Positions 33,589 to 42,276 are shown, counted from the first letter of the stretch. The stretch: DNA of 64,000 nt from Ascidiaceihabitans sp034111945 (GCA_047626725.1 JBLHSG010000018.1:1-64000); one strand, 5' to 3'. Numbers and translations are program-made. Notes: a model not told the origin generated them from the letters alone.

Positions 33589-34656
33589 TTAGCCCACAAT
33601 TCGATTGAAGTGACCCATTTTGCGACCTGTCTTGACCTCGGATTTTCCATACAAATGCAGCGCAACGTTCCCTTCGCGCGCCAAGGCGTCTACGCGGTCC
33701 ATGTCGGTGCCAATGAGGTTTTCCATCACTACATCGCTGTGCCGTTTTCCGTCGCCCAAGGGCCAGCCAACGACGGCGCGGATGTGTTGTTCGAACTGGT
33801 CGACCGCGCAACCATTTTGTGTCCAGTGACCGGAATTGTGCACGCGGGGTGCGATCTCGTTGACGATCAGACCTGCGGGTGTGACGAACAGTTCGACACC
33901 CAAAACGCCAACGTAATCAAGGCGGTTCAGGATATTCGCGGCCATCAAAATCGCATCTGTGCGCTGGGACGCTGATAGTTTTGCAGGGATCGTCGTGGTG
34001 TGCAGGATGCCATTGCGGTGCACGTTTTGACCGGGATCAAAGCAGGCGACATCGCCATTTACGCTGCGCGCGGCGATCACTGATACTTCGTGGCTAAAGT
34101 TCACAAACCCTTCGAGGATCGCGGGCGAACCTGCCATGTCGGCGAATGCTTGGTCCGCATCGGCGACATCTTTGATCCGTGCCTGACCTTTGCCATCATA
34201 GCCAAAGCGGCGGGTTTTCAGGATAGACGGCGCGCCGATGGTTTGCATCGCTGCGTGCAAGGCCGCGACGTCGGGAATGTCTGCAAATGGGGCCACTGTC
34301 AGCCCGAGGCTTTGCAAGAATGCCTTTTCGGTCAGGCGGTCTTGGGAAATGCGCAATGCCTCGCGACCGGGGCGGATCGGGCGCAGGGTTTCCAGCAAAT
34401 CCAGAGCAGATGTCGGGATGTTTTCGAATTCGAATGTGATGACATCGACGGCTTTTGCAAAGGCGCGCAAGGCTGCTTCGTCTTCGTACGGTGCGGTTGT
34501 CACGGCGTGGGCGACATCGGCGGCTGGAGGGTTTGCGCCCGGTTCAAAGATGTGGGTTTTAAACCCCAAACGGCTGGCCGCCACGGACAACATGCGCCCC
34601 AACTGACCACCGCCCAGAATGCCAATCGTTGCGCCGGATTTTAACTGCTCAGTCAT
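33589..34656 (-). CDS. purK: 5-(carboxyamino)imidazole ribonucleotide synthase
   Basis: 355 residues from ATG 34656, which overlaps the purE stop by 8 bases; longer in-frame starts lie inside purE. IGILGGGQLGRMLSVAASRLGF is the ATP-grasp N-terminal signature and FVNFSHEVSVIAARS plus NEIAPRVHNSGHWT are PurK catalytic elements. It carboxylates AIR to N5-CAIR with ATP and bicarbonate, feeding PurE in purine synthesis. It is operonic with purE. Confidence 0.95.
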   Translation of the reverse strand: MTEQLKSGATIGILGGGQLGRMLSVAASRLGFKTHIFEPGANPPAADVAHAVTTAPYEDEAALRAFAKAVDVITFEFENIPTSALDLLETLRPIRPGREALRISQDRLTEKAFLQSLGLTVAPFADIPDVAALHAAMQTIGAPSILKTRRFGYDGKGQARIKDVADADQAFADMAGSPAILEGFVNFSHEVSVIAARSVNGDVACFDPGQNVHRNGILHTTTIPAKLSASQRTDAILMAANILNRLDYVGVLGVELFVTPAGLIVNEIAPRVHNSGHWTQNGCAVDQFEQHIRAVVGWPLGDGKRHSDVVMENLIGTDMDRVDALAREGNVALHLYGKSEVKTGRKMGHFNRIVG

Positions 34657-35143
34657 CGCTAGGTTCATCCGGAATTGAGGCCGACAAGTCAGCGCGCCAT
34701 TGGTCAAGACGTTCGGCAAGGGCAGGGTCATTCAGGGCAAGAATACCTGCCGCCATAAGCCCTGCGTTTGCAGCGCCAGCGGCCCCGATGGCCATTGTTG
34801 CGACAGGAAAACCGCGTGGCATTTGCAGGATGGAATACAGGGAATCAACGCCCGACAAGGCCTTGGTTTGCACAGGTACACCAATGACAGGCACGCGGGT
34901 TTTTGACGCCATCATACCGGGCAAATGTGCAGCGCCACCAGCGCCTGCGATGATCACCTGAAGACCGCGATCGACGGCCGATTTTCCATAGGTCCACAAC
35001 CGGTCAGGGGTGCGGTGGGCCGACACGATTTTTTTCTCGTAACTGATACCCAAGGCATCCAACATTTGCGCGGCTTCGATCATTGTGGGCCAATCAGATT
35101 GGCTGCCCATAATGATGCCAACGGAAGGCGTATAATCAGTCAT
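34649..35143 (-). CDS. purE: N5-carboxyaminoimidazole ribonucleotide mutase
   Basis: 164 residues. VGIIMGSQSDWPTM at the N-terminus, VSAHRTPDRLWTYGKSA (catalytic Ser-Ala-His-Arg) and IIAGAGGAAHLPGMMAS are class I PurE signatures. It moves the carboxyl group of N5-CAIR to form CAIR. It is first in the purEK operon, ahead of purK, with an 8-base overlap. No purine riboswitch is visible upstream. Confidence 0.96.
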   Translation of the reverse strand: MTDYTPSVGIIMGSQSDWPTMIEAAQMLDALGISYEKKIVSAHRTPDRLWTYGKSAVDRGLQVIIAGAGGAAHLPGMMASKTRVPVIGVPVQTKALSGVDSLYSILQMPRGFPVATMAIGAAGAANAGLMAAGILALNDPALAERLDQWRADLSASIPDEPSDD

Positions 35144-35222
35144 CGCAAAAAGGCCCTGTATGAGGAAACGGGCACTATAGCCAGATGACCCGTTCGCGCA
35201 ATGGGGTGTTTTTGGAGGCGCG

Positions 35223-35447
35223 TTAGGCCGTAATGTCGGGCGTCAGGCGGTCTTCAATTGCGGCGATCTTGTCCTTTAGATGCAGCTTTTGCTTTTTAAA
35301 ACGGCGAATTGTCAGCTGATCCGAGGTGTTTTTATCAATTAACGCGGCAATCGCCTCGTCTAGATCGCGATGTTCACGGCGAAACACCTCTAGTTCGACG
35401 CGCAAAACATCGTTGGTTTTCATGGAAATGTCGGATTGCGCATTCAT
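35223..35447 (-). CDS. YdcH family (DUF465) small coiled-coil protein
   Basis: 74 residues, charged and helical. ELEVFRREHRDLDEAIAALI followed by TIRRFKKQKLHLKDKIAAIEDRL is the DUF465 pattern (HxxLD...LKKxKLxLKD). Its role is unknown. A second ATG eight codons in is also possible. It is divergent from the hsp20 operon, and the 161-base gap holds the heat-shock-type promoter. Confidence 0.85.
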   Translation of the reverse strand: MNAQSDISMKTNDVLRVELEVFRREHRDLDEAIAALIDKNTSDQLTIRRFKKQKLHLKDKIAAIEDRLTPDITA

Positions 35448-35510
35448 TTGATGATTCTTACCAGTTGTTAGAGGTTTACATATAGGGAGTGGAGTGAATT
35501 GCGCCTAGCC

Positions 35511-35539
35511 CTTGTTCACAACATGGTTTCTCCCCATAT
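35511..35539 (+). promoter_or_regulatory. RpoH (sigma-32) type promoter upstream of hsp20
   Basis: CTTGTTC (35511-35517), 14-base spacer, CCCCATAT (35532-35539) closely matches the heat-shock consensus CTTGAAA-N(13-15)-CCCCATNT. The predicted start near 35546 gives a leader of about 63 bases before the Hsp20 gene. Confidence 0.75.
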
Positions 35540-35608
35540 AAACCATAACGGTTGCCGCTGTAGGGACCGAAAAATGAGATGTCGCTTGACCTATAAAGGA
35601 CGTGTCGC

Positions 35609-36022
35609 ATGACGAAGATGACGTTAAACTCTTACCCGCATATGCTGGGATTTGAGCAGCTGGAACGCCTGCTAGAACGCACGGCGAAGTCCGGAAACGA
35701 AGGCTATCCGCCTTTCAATATTGAACAAACATCAGATTTTTCCTATCGCATCACGCTGGCTGTGGCCGGTTTTGGTGACGATGATCTGTCGATCACGGTC
35801 GAAGATCGCCAACTGGTGATCCGTGGGCGATTGGACGAAGACATCGAAGGGCGCGTGTTCCTGCATCGCGGCATTGCCGGTCGGCAATTTCAACGGTCAT
35901 TCGTTTTGGCCGACGGTGTCGAGGTGGGCGAGGCGATCATGGAAAACGGGCTTTTGCACGTTGATTTGACGCGATCCAAACCCGAAACCGTTGTTCAAAC
36001 CATCACCATCAAGAAAGGCTAA
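35609..36022 (+). CDS. Hsp20 family small heat-shock protein
   Basis: 137 residues. The alpha-crystallin domain spans about 36-130: YRITLAVAGFGDDDLSITVEDRQLVIRG, FLHRGIAGRQFQRSFVLADGVEV and ENGLLHVDLTR. The short N-terminal arm NSYPHMLGFEQLERLL is typical of IbpA-like proteins in alphaproteobacteria. It holds unfolding proteins for refolding by other chaperones. It heads an apparent operon with DUF1150, a metallopeptidase, phzF and a GT10 gene, behind a sigma-32 type promoter. Confidence 0.93.
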   Translation: MTKMTLNSYPHMLGFEQLERLLERTAKSGNEGYPPFNIEQTSDFSYRITLAVAGFGDDDLSITVEDRQLVIRGRLDEDIEGRVFLHRGIAGRQFQRSFVLADGVEVGEAIMENGLLHVDLTRSKPETVVQTITIKKG

Positions 36023-36025
36023 AGC

Positions 36026-36250
36026 ATGCAAACTGAATTTGATTTTACAAAACTCACTGGCGGCATGGTCTACGTAAAACCGGTCGAAGTCGCCGATTTA
36101 CCGTTTGAGGTACGCAGCCAAATTGAAGGGGTCGAGCAGTTGTTTTCTGTTCACGATCCCGAAGGGCAGCAATTGGCCTTGGTTGCGGATCGACGCATGG
36201 CGTTTGATCTGGCACGCCAACACGATTACGCACCGCAAGCCGTTCACTGA
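36026..36250 (+). CDS. DUF1150 family protein
   Basis: 74 residues, starting 3 bases after the Hsp20 stop with AAAGG upstream. GGMVYVKPVEVADLPFEVRSQIEGVEQLFSVHDPEG (key run YVKPVEVADLP) and LALVADRRMAFDLARQHDYAPQAVH match DUF1150, a small protein that regularly accompanies hsp20 in alphaproteobacteria. Its function is unknown; the constant pairing suggests a link to Hsp20 or the heat response. Confidence 0.9.
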   Translation: MQTEFDFTKLTGGMVYVKPVEVADLPFEVRSQIEGVEQLFSVHDPEGQQLALVADRRMAFDLARQHDYAPQAVH

Positions 36251-36258
36251 TCTGGGCG

Positions 36259-37410
36259 ATGAGGCGGGGGTTTGTTGATGCGTTACGCACCGTGGCAGCC
36301 CCCGTTTTTGTTGGCCTGTTTTTTGTCCTAAGTGGCCCCGCCATTGCAAGTGAACGCGTCGCATGCGTGCAATCCCAACTGGCCTTGTTGGGCTGCGATG
36401 TGGGTACGGTTGACGGAAAAATCCAAACCAAAACGCGCGCAGCAACGCGGTCTGCATTCCGTGATTTAGGCGCTGAGGCACAGCTGACCCTGCCGTTTGA
36501 TGATCGGCGTGCGGGGCGATGGTGCCGTGAATTGGGCCTGTTCAATCCAGACCTTCAGGCGGCGTGGCCGTCACAGAACCCAATAGTGATTTATACGGAT
36601 CAGTCCGACACCGCGATCAAGCAAGCCGTGCTTTCCCAAGCTGAAGCAACAGCGCGCCAGTTCTTTATGGACCAATTCGACGTCAAACTGTCGGGCAGCT
36701 TTGCGTTACTTGGAACCGATGACCCGGAATACATCAACACGCTGCTGGTCACGGCATTGTCAGATCGTGGCGTTAGGCCACGAAAAACACCATTGGACTA
36801 TGAAAAGATATGCAAACGACGCCGGATCGGGGCCGTGGCAAACCGAAATTTCGTCGCAATGTGTTGGCGAAAACCTGACCTGTATGATGCCGCTTGGGCT
36901 CAACAGATCATGCCACACCTGACGGCTATATTGGTGCATGAATTTATGCATCAGGCGCAGTATGAATTGGCAACCGACATCCCGGTACGCCGTTTGGCAA
37001 GCAACAAAGACTGGCTGCTTGGCCCGTCCTGGATGGTTGAGGGCAGCGCAGAGGTCATCGAGGAATTGTTCAGAAACCCGATCATTCAGTCAGGTGATGG
37101 CAAGTCATTGTTTCAGATGCAAAAACCTGCCCGCAGTGCACGAGTGGTCTTGGATGAACTTAATCAAAGTGGCTCGGTCAACACCGCACGGGGCTACGGA
37201 ACGGCGCGGTATGCGGCCTATGTTTTGGCGCAAAAATTCGGGGTGCAGTCGCTCTTTGACTATTTCCAAGCGCTGGGCGAAACTGAAGATAGAGACGCTG
37301 CTTTTCAGCGCGTGTTCGGTCAATCCCTTGCCTCATTTGAGGACGAATTCGAGGGACTACGCCGCGAGTTTGGAACAGCGCGCGCCTATATAAGGAACAG
37401 ATCACAATGA
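36259..37410 (+). CDS. Exported HEXXH metallopeptidase-like protein of unknown family
   Basis: 383 residues. A hydrophobic N-terminus (about 12-30) suggests export. Residues about 31-70 (VACVQSQLALLGCDVGTVDGK) resemble a peptidoglycan-binding repeat with a Cys pair. HEFMHQ at 227-231 is a zinc-peptidase motif, followed 31 residues on by PSWMVEGSAEVIEEL, whose Glu262 or Glu266 could be the third ligand as in gluzincins. It starts 8 bases after DUF1150 and overlaps phzF by 4, so it is part of the heat-shock operon. Substrate unknown. Confidence 0.75.
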   Translation: MRRGFVDALRTVAAPVFVGLFFVLSGPAIASERVACVQSQLALLGCDVGTVDGKIQTKTRAATRSAFRDLGAEAQLTLPFDDRRAGRWCRELGLFNPDLQAAWPSQNPIVIYTDQSDTAIKQAVLSQAEATARQFFMDQFDVKLSGSFALLGTDDPEYINTLLVTALSDRGVRPRKTPLDYEKICKRRRIGAVANRNFVAMCWRKPDLYDAAWAQQIMPHLTAILVHEFMHQAQYELATDIPVRRLASNKDWLLGPSWMVEGSAEVIEELFRNPIIQSGDGKSLFQMQKPARSARVVLDELNQSGSVNTARGYGTARYAAYVLAQKFGVQSLFDYFQALGETEDRDAAFQRVFGQSLASFEDEFEGLRREFGTARAYIRNRSQ

Positions 37411-38282
37411 GCTTTGATTTCGACTGGGTGGATGCATTCACAGACCAAGCATTTGGTGGAAACGGCTGTGCGGTTGTGCACGGCGGGGCAGGGCTAAGTG
37501 TCGAAACCTGCAAGGCATACGTGCGCGAAACGTCCCTTGTCGAATGTACGTTCACGGGCCCGTCTGACGTGGCCGACGTGCGCGTGCGCTATTTTCTGGC
37601 ATCACGCGAAATCCCGTTTGCAGGGCATCCGACATTGGCGACGGTTGTGGCGATGCGCCATCGTGGCCTGATCGGCGATGGTCCTTTGGTTCTTGAAACG
37701 CAGGCCGGTTTGGTCCCCGTGGTGGTGGATGGAAATCAGGTGACCATGACCCAAATTCCACCCGAATTTGGCGATGAAGTCCCGCGCGAAATGGTTGCAG
37801 CCGTCGGGGGTATTAGCGCTGATGATATCTTGTTCCCGCCCCAAGTTGTATCAACTGGCCTGCCGTTTTGCGTGACCGTGGTAAAGTCACGCGAGGCATT
37901 GGAACAGGTGTCTTTGAACCTTGATGCGCTGAGAAAATATCACACATTTCTGGGCCAAACCAGCAACGACATTATGGAACCGTTTTGGGTTACGCTGTCT
38001 GGTGCGACGCACGCCGGCGATACGTATTCGCGCCTTTTGTTGGCCCCACCCAGCCCGGTTGAAGACGCGTTTACGGGATCTGCCACAGGTGCGATGGCGT
38101 CGTATTTGTGGGCCAAAGGTGTGATTGATGCGCCGTCGTTTATTGCAGAACAAGGGCACACGATGGGCCGTCCAGGTATGGCAAACGTGCGGGTTTTAGG
38201 ACCGCGTGATGCCATCAAAGGTGTCGATGTTGGCGGATCAGGGTTTGTCTTGATGTCTGGTCAGGTATATCTGACGGATTGA
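37407..38282 (+). CDS. PhzF family isomerase/epimerase
   Basis: 291 residues. FDWVDAFTDQAFGGNGCAVV, ETSLVECTF (conserved catalytic Glu) and FAGHPTLATVVAM are the PhzF signatures of the first domain; EDAFTGSATGAMASYLW is the matching loop of the second. It is not the phenazine enzyme, since no other phz genes are near; PhzF-like proteins carry out proton shifts on various small acids. It overlaps the metallopeptidase gene by 4 bases (ATGA). Confidence 0.9.
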   Translation: MSFDFDWVDAFTDQAFGGNGCAVVHGGAGLSVETCKAYVRETSLVECTFTGPSDVADVRVRYFLASREIPFAGHPTLATVVAMRHRGLIGDGPLVLETQAGLVPVVVDGNQVTMTQIPPEFGDEVPREMVAAVGGISADDILFPPQVVSTGLPFCVTVVKSREALEQVSLNLDALRKYHTFLGQTSNDIMEPFWVTLSGATHAGDTYSRLLLAPPSPVEDAFTGSATGAMASYLWAKGVIDAPSFIAEQGHTMGRPGMANVRVLGPRDAIKGVDVGGSGFVLMSGQVYLTD

Positions 38283-38312
38283 ACCGATGCCTAACCAGTA
38301 GGACCACGCCTG

Positions 38313-39170
38313 ATGTCTGATGCTTTGATTGCTGTTTTGCCCTACGGTCAAAGCCTTGGGGCGCATCTGACAGACCTGTCGTTGGACGCGCTATTTTGGC
38401 CATTGGGGCGGCCCGATCGGGCTGTAGGGTGCGTCGGTGATCTGGGACGTCAGGACCATTTATTGGTGTTTCCAAAGACATCCATGCACACAAAATTTCG
38501 ATGGGGGACACGCGCGCAGGTGTCGGTGATGGTTGTCGAACCGCGAGCGATTAGTGCGCGCCATCTAAATATGTTGCGCCTATCGCATCGCCGTTTTCAT
38601 CGCGTTTTCACCCATGACTCAGACACAATTGCGCGCTTGCCCAATGCGCGGTTTTTGCCCGCTGCCAGCACTTGGGTATCAGAATACGCTGATCTGGATA
38701 TTCAAAAAACTGCGAATGTGTCGCTGATTGCCTCGGCGCGCGCGGATCAAGACGGGCACCGTTTGCGCCATGCCATTGTCGATGATGTGCGTGCCAAGGG
38801 GCTGGACGTCGATGTGATGGGCCGCGCCTATCGTCCGTTTGACAAAAAGTCCGAAGGGCTTGCGCCGTATCGCTATTCTGTGGTGATCGAAAATATTCGC
38901 AACAACGGATATTTTACCGAAAAACTGATTGATGCGCTGTTGTGCGAAACCATCCCGATCTACTGGGGCGCGCCTGATATTGCGGATCATTTTGATGCGG
39001 CAGGTATGATCATTTGCGAAACGCACGATCAGATTATGCATGCAGTAAACGCCGCTAGCGCAGATCAATACGCCGCGATGAAACCTGCGTTAATGCGTGC
39101 CAAAAATCAGGCCATCAAGGTCCGCGATTACCAAGTTTTAGCAGCACAGATAATCCAAAGCGGCGCATAA
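38313..39170 (+). CDS. Glycosyltransferase family 10 (fucosyltransferase-like)
   Basis: 285 residues. The GT10 donor-binding block is clear: YRYSVVIENIRNNGYFTEKL followed by IDALLCETIPIYWGAPDIADHF, matching the alpha-1,3-fucosyltransferase pattern (FxxxxEN...Y.TEK...P.Y.G). There is no membrane segment, so it is cytoplasmic or peripheral. It would add fucose or a related sugar to a surface glycan. No other glycan genes are adjacent. It lies 30 bases after phzF. Confidence 0.85.
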   Translation: MSDALIAVLPYGQSLGAHLTDLSLDALFWPLGRPDRAVGCVGDLGRQDHLLVFPKTSMHTKFRWGTRAQVSVMVVEPRAISARHLNMLRLSHRRFHRVFTHDSDTIARLPNARFLPAASTWVSEYADLDIQKTANVSLIASARADQDGHRLRHAIVDDVRAKGLDVDVMGRAYRPFDKKSEGLAPYRYSVVIENIRNNGYFTEKLIDALLCETIPIYWGAPDIADHFDAAGMIICETHDQIMHAVNAASADQYAAMKPALMRAKNQAIKVRDYQVLAAQIIQSGA

Positions 39171-39197
39171 AAAAAGGCGGAGATCGAAATCCCCGCC
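39169..39197 (-). terminator. Intrinsic terminator of sat/cysC
   Basis: Read on the minus strand: GGCGGGGAT, TTCG loop, ATCTCCGCC, then seven T (plus-strand A run at 39169-39175). Nine base pairs including one G-T pair. The A run overlaps the GT10 stop on the other strand. Confidence 0.88.
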
Positions 39198-39221
39198 CAA
39201 TTCAAAACTATGATCTATCGC

Positions 39222-40940
39222 TTAGTTCGCAGCGATCAATCCCATGCTTTCCAGCTTTAGCAGAACCTGATGTGCGCAGTTGTCGACTTCGACATTTTCT
39301 GTTTCAACACTTAGTTCAGGGCTCGCAGGGACATCGTAAGGATCTGAAATTCCTGTGAATTCCTTGATTTTTCCTTCACGCGCCAGCTTGTACAGGCCTT
39401 TGCGATCGCGGCGTTCGCATTCTTCGATTGTTGTGGCGACGTGCACCTCGATAAAGGCCCCAAATTCCTCAACGTCCTCGCGTACGGCGCGGCGTGTTGT
39501 GGCGTAGGGTGCGATTGGCGCGCAAATTGCGATGCCGCCGTTTTTGGTGATTTCAGAGGCAACGTATCCGATACGACGAATGTTCAGATCGCGGTGTTCC
39601 TTTGAAAAGCCAAGCTCGGACGACAGATTTTTGCGCACGATATCACCGTCCAGCAATGTCACCGGGCGACCGCCCATTTCCATCAGCTTGACCATCAAAG
39701 CATTCGCGATTGTCGATTTGCCGGAGCCAGAGAAACCGGTGAAAAACACGGTGAACCCTTGTTTGGACCGCGGCGGTTTTGTGCGGCGCAATTCCTTGAC
39801 CACTTCAGGGAACGAGAACCATTCAGGAATCTCAAGACCTTCGGCCAAACGACGGCGCAATTCCGTGCCTGAAATGTTCAAAACCGTGACGTTCTCGCGA
39901 TCTGCGATTTCATCATCCGGTTCGTATTGGGCGCGCTCTTGCACATAAACCATGTGCTTAAAGTCGACCATTTCGATGCCCATTTCTTCTTGATGTTCGC
40001 GGAACAAATCCTGTGCATCATAGGGGCCATAAAAATCGGTACCGGCGGAATTATTGCCGGGGCCCGCATGGTCGCGACCAACAATAAAGTGGGTGCAGCC
40101 GTGGTTTTTGCGGATCAAACCGTGCCAAACCGCCTCGCGGGGGCCAGCCATACGCATTGCCAAGTTCAGCAAAGACATCGCCGTGGTGGCCGCTGGATAT
40201 TTATCCAAAACCGCCTCGTAGCAGCGCACGCGGGTAAAGTGGTCGACGTCGCCCGGTTTGGTCAGGCCAACAACAGGGTGGATCAACAGGTTTGCCTGCG
40301 CTTCACGTGCGGCGCGAAATGTCAGTTCTTGGTGCGCGCGGTGCAAGGGGTTGCGTGTTTGGAACGCCACAACTTTGCGCCAGCCCATTTTGCGGAAATA
40401 GGCGCGCAGTTCGTTTGGCGTGTCACGGCGGGCACGGAAATCGTAGTGCACGGGCTGTTGGATACCAACGACCGGACCGCCGAGGTAAATTTTGCCAGCT
40501 TGATTGTGCAGATAGTTAACCGCCGGATGCGCGTCGTCATCAGCACCAAACACCATTTCGGCTTCGCGTACTTTGTTTGGCTCCCAACGGTCGGTGACCG
40601 TCATGGTGCCCAAAATTACGCCTTCTTGATCGCGCAGTGCGATGTCTTGGCCCAATTCCAGTTTGCTGGCGAAATCTTCGGTGACGTCCAGCGTGATTGG
40701 CATTGGCCAAAGTTCGCCTGACGCCAAACGCATGTTTTCGACAACACCGTTGTAATCAGCCTCGGATAGGAACCCTTTGAGCGGGTTAAAACCGCCGTTC
40801 ATCAGCAGCTCAAGATCGCAAATCTGGCGCGGAGACAGATCATGGCTGACCAGATCGGCGGCTTCAGATTTTAGCTTTAGCGCGGAATCATAGGATACAA
40901 ATAGCTCGGGGATCGGGGCAAGGTTGGTCATCGGTGTCAT
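39222..40940 (-). CDS. Bifunctional sulfate adenylyltransferase/adenylylsulfate kinase
   Basis: 572 residues. The ATP sulfurylase part (about 1-385) has QTRNPLHRAHQELT and GRDHAGPGNNSAGTDFYGPYDAQ, and the C-terminal APS kinase part has the P-loop FTGFSGSGKSTIANAL (near 395) and LDGDIVRKNLSSELGFSKEHRD. One polypeptide therefore turns sulfate into APS and then PAPS. The first ATG is used; another lies three codons in. It is a monocistronic unit with its own terminator. No PAPS reductase or sulfotransferase is adjacent. Confidence 0.95.
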   Translation of the reverse strand: MTPMTNLAPIPELFVSYDSALKLKSEAADLVSHDLSPRQICDLELLMNGGFNPLKGFLSEADYNGVVENMRLASGELWPMPITLDVTEDFASKLELGQDIALRDQEGVILGTMTVTDRWEPNKVREAEMVFGADDDAHPAVNYLHNQAGKIYLGGPVVGIQQPVHYDFRARRDTPNELRAYFRKMGWRKVVAFQTRNPLHRAHQELTFRAAREAQANLLIHPVVGLTKPGDVDHFTRVRCYEAVLDKYPAATTAMSLLNLAMRMAGPREAVWHGLIRKNHGCTHFIVGRDHAGPGNNSAGTDFYGPYDAQDLFREHQEEMGIEMVDFKHMVYVQERAQYEPDDEIADRENVTVLNISGTELRRRLAEGLEIPEWFSFPEVVKELRRTKPPRSKQGFTVFFTGFSGSGKSTIANALMVKLMEMGGRPVTLLDGDIVRKNLSSELGFSKEHRDLNIRRIGYVASEITKNGGIAICAPIAPYATTRRAVREDVEEFGAFIEVHVATTIEECERRDRKGLYKLAREGKIKEFTGISDPYDVPASPELSVETENVEVDNCAHQVLLKLESMGLIAAN

Positions 40941-41122
40941 AATAAATCTCGTTTTTGAGTGCTGCTGATCTGCAGGTACAGGCCTTTGCGCGTCGGATAA
41001 CGTGTGATTGTGTCAAAAGTCTAGCAAAGGCAAAAGTTTTTCGAGCGTTAAAGCCTAAAAACCGCAAAAATGCGGGTTTGGGAGGAAACTTTCCCCGTAA
41101 ACAGCCATTTCTTGCTGGTTTT

Positions 41123-41150
41123 GGCGCAAGGTTCGGACAGGGCTTGCGCC
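41123..41150. repeat. Inverted repeat after trxB
   Basis: GGCGCAAG (41123-41130) and CTTGCGCC (41143-41150) form a perfect 8-base-pair stem with a 12-base loop, 6 bases beyond the trxB stop. No T tract follows on the minus strand, so any terminator role is uncertain. Confidence 0.55.
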
Positions 41151-41156
41151 CTATCG

Positions 41157-42098
41157 TCATTCGTTTTCAGCGATCCAGCGTTCTGCTTCCAATGCGGCCA
41201 TGCAGCCCATGCCGGCGGATGTCACGGCTTGGCGGTATTTGTAATCGGTCAAATCGCCCGCAGCAAACACGCCCGGAATTGATGTTTCGGTGCTGTCCGG
41301 TTTGGTCACAACGTAGCCGCCCATGTGGGTTTCTAGCACGTCTTTGACCAGTTCGTTGGCGGGCGCATGACCGATTGCGACAAACACGCCTTTGCACGGA
41401 ATATCGGTGATTTCACCTGACGTGGTGTGCTTGACCTTGATCCCTTCGACGCCCAAGGGGCTGTCGGTGCCGTACACTTCTTCGAGTTGGTGGAACCACA
41501 GTGTTTCGATCTTTGGGTTCTTTTCCAAACGGTCGATCAGGATTTTTTCAGCGCGCAATTCGTCGCGGCGGTGGACCAACGTAACCTTTGAGGCAAAGTT
41601 GGTTAGAAACAGTGCTTCTTCGACTGCGGTGTTGCCGCCGCCGATCACGACAATTTCTTGGCTGCGATAAAAGAAACCGTCGCAGGTGGCACAGGCCGAT
41701 ACGCCAAAGCCTTTGAATTTTTCCTCGGTTTCGAGGCCCAGCCATTTGGCGCGCGCACCTGTGGCTAGGATAATCGCGTCGGCCACATATTCCGTGCCGC
41801 TGTCAGATTGTGCCACAAACGGGCGGTTTGAAAAATCGACAGAGGTGATGATGTCGCCGATGATTTCGCAGCCCATGGCCTTGGCGTGATCCTGCATGCG
41901 GATCATCAAATCAGGGCCTTGGACTTCGCTGTCGCCAGGCCAGTTTTCGACTTCTGTTGTGGTGGTCAATTGGCCGCCGGGTTCGATGCCTTGCACCAAA
42001 ATCGGTTCCAACATCGCGCGGCTGGCATAGACGCCTGCGGTGTAGCCCGCGGGGCCCGACCCGATGATCAAAACTTTGGTTTTACGTGTCTCGCCCAT
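41157..42098 (-). CDS. trxB: Thioredoxin-disulfide reductase
   Basis: 313 residues from ATG 42098 (MGETRKTKVLIIGSGPAGYTAG), with GGGGG just upstream; the frame is open to 42323 but homologues begin here. FAD-binding GSGPAGYTAG, redox-active CATC in ACATCDGFFY (near residue 138), the NADPH-binding GGGNTAVEEA and C-terminal AAGDLTDYKYRQAVTSAGMGCMAA are all present. It reduces thioredoxin with NADPH. It is divergent from lrp. Confidence 0.96.
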   Translation of the reverse strand: MGETRKTKVLIIGSGPAGYTAGVYASRAMLEPILVQGIEPGGQLTTTTEVENWPGDSEVQGPDLMIRMQDHAKAMGCEIIGDIITSVDFSNRPFVAQSDSGTEYVADAIILATGARAKWLGLETEEKFKGFGVSACATCDGFFYRSQEIVVIGGGNTAVEEALFLTNFASKVTLVHRRDELRAEKILIDRLEKNPKIETLWFHQLEEVYGTDSPLGVEGIKVKHTTSGEITDIPCKGVFVAIGHAPANELVKDVLETHMGGYVVTKPDSTETSIPGVFAAGDLTDYKYRQAVTSAGMGCMAALEAERWIAENE

Positions 42099-42237
42099 CA
42101 GGACCCCCAATAAAAATAATGCAGCAATCCCTGATATAGCGCCCCACACCCAGCGCTTAAACCCCGCAAATTCACAGACATGGCGGGAGAGGTACATTTT
42201 GTTGTGAAGGCAGGACTGGCAATAATCTTGCGTGTTT

Positions 42238-42254
42238 GCGTAATAATATTGCGC
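42238..42254. promoter_or_regulatory. Near-perfect palindrome between trxB and lrp, candidate Lrp site
   Basis: GCGTAATAATATTGCGC (42238-42254) is a 17-base dyad with one imperfect pair, and a related GCAATAATCTTGCG lies just upstream (42219-42232). It overlaps the -35 element of the predicted lrp promoter, suiting autoregulation. Confidence 0.6.
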
Positions 42255-42276
42255 GCACCTGCGGCGCTGATATAAC
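42249..42276 (+). promoter_or_regulatory. Predicted lrp promoter
   Basis: TTGCGC (42249-42254), 16-base spacer, TATAAC (42271-42276); start about 35 bases before the lrp ATG at 42317. Confidence 0.55.

Noticed and set aside
35546..35608. ROSE-type RNA thermometer in the hsp20 leader
   Set aside because: The conserved U(U/C)GCU box opposite the ribosome-binding site could not be found; a sigma-32 type promoter is the better explanation.
37407..38282. Phenazine biosynthesis gene
   Set aside because: PhzF-like fold only; no phzA-G neighbours, and the family is functionally broad.
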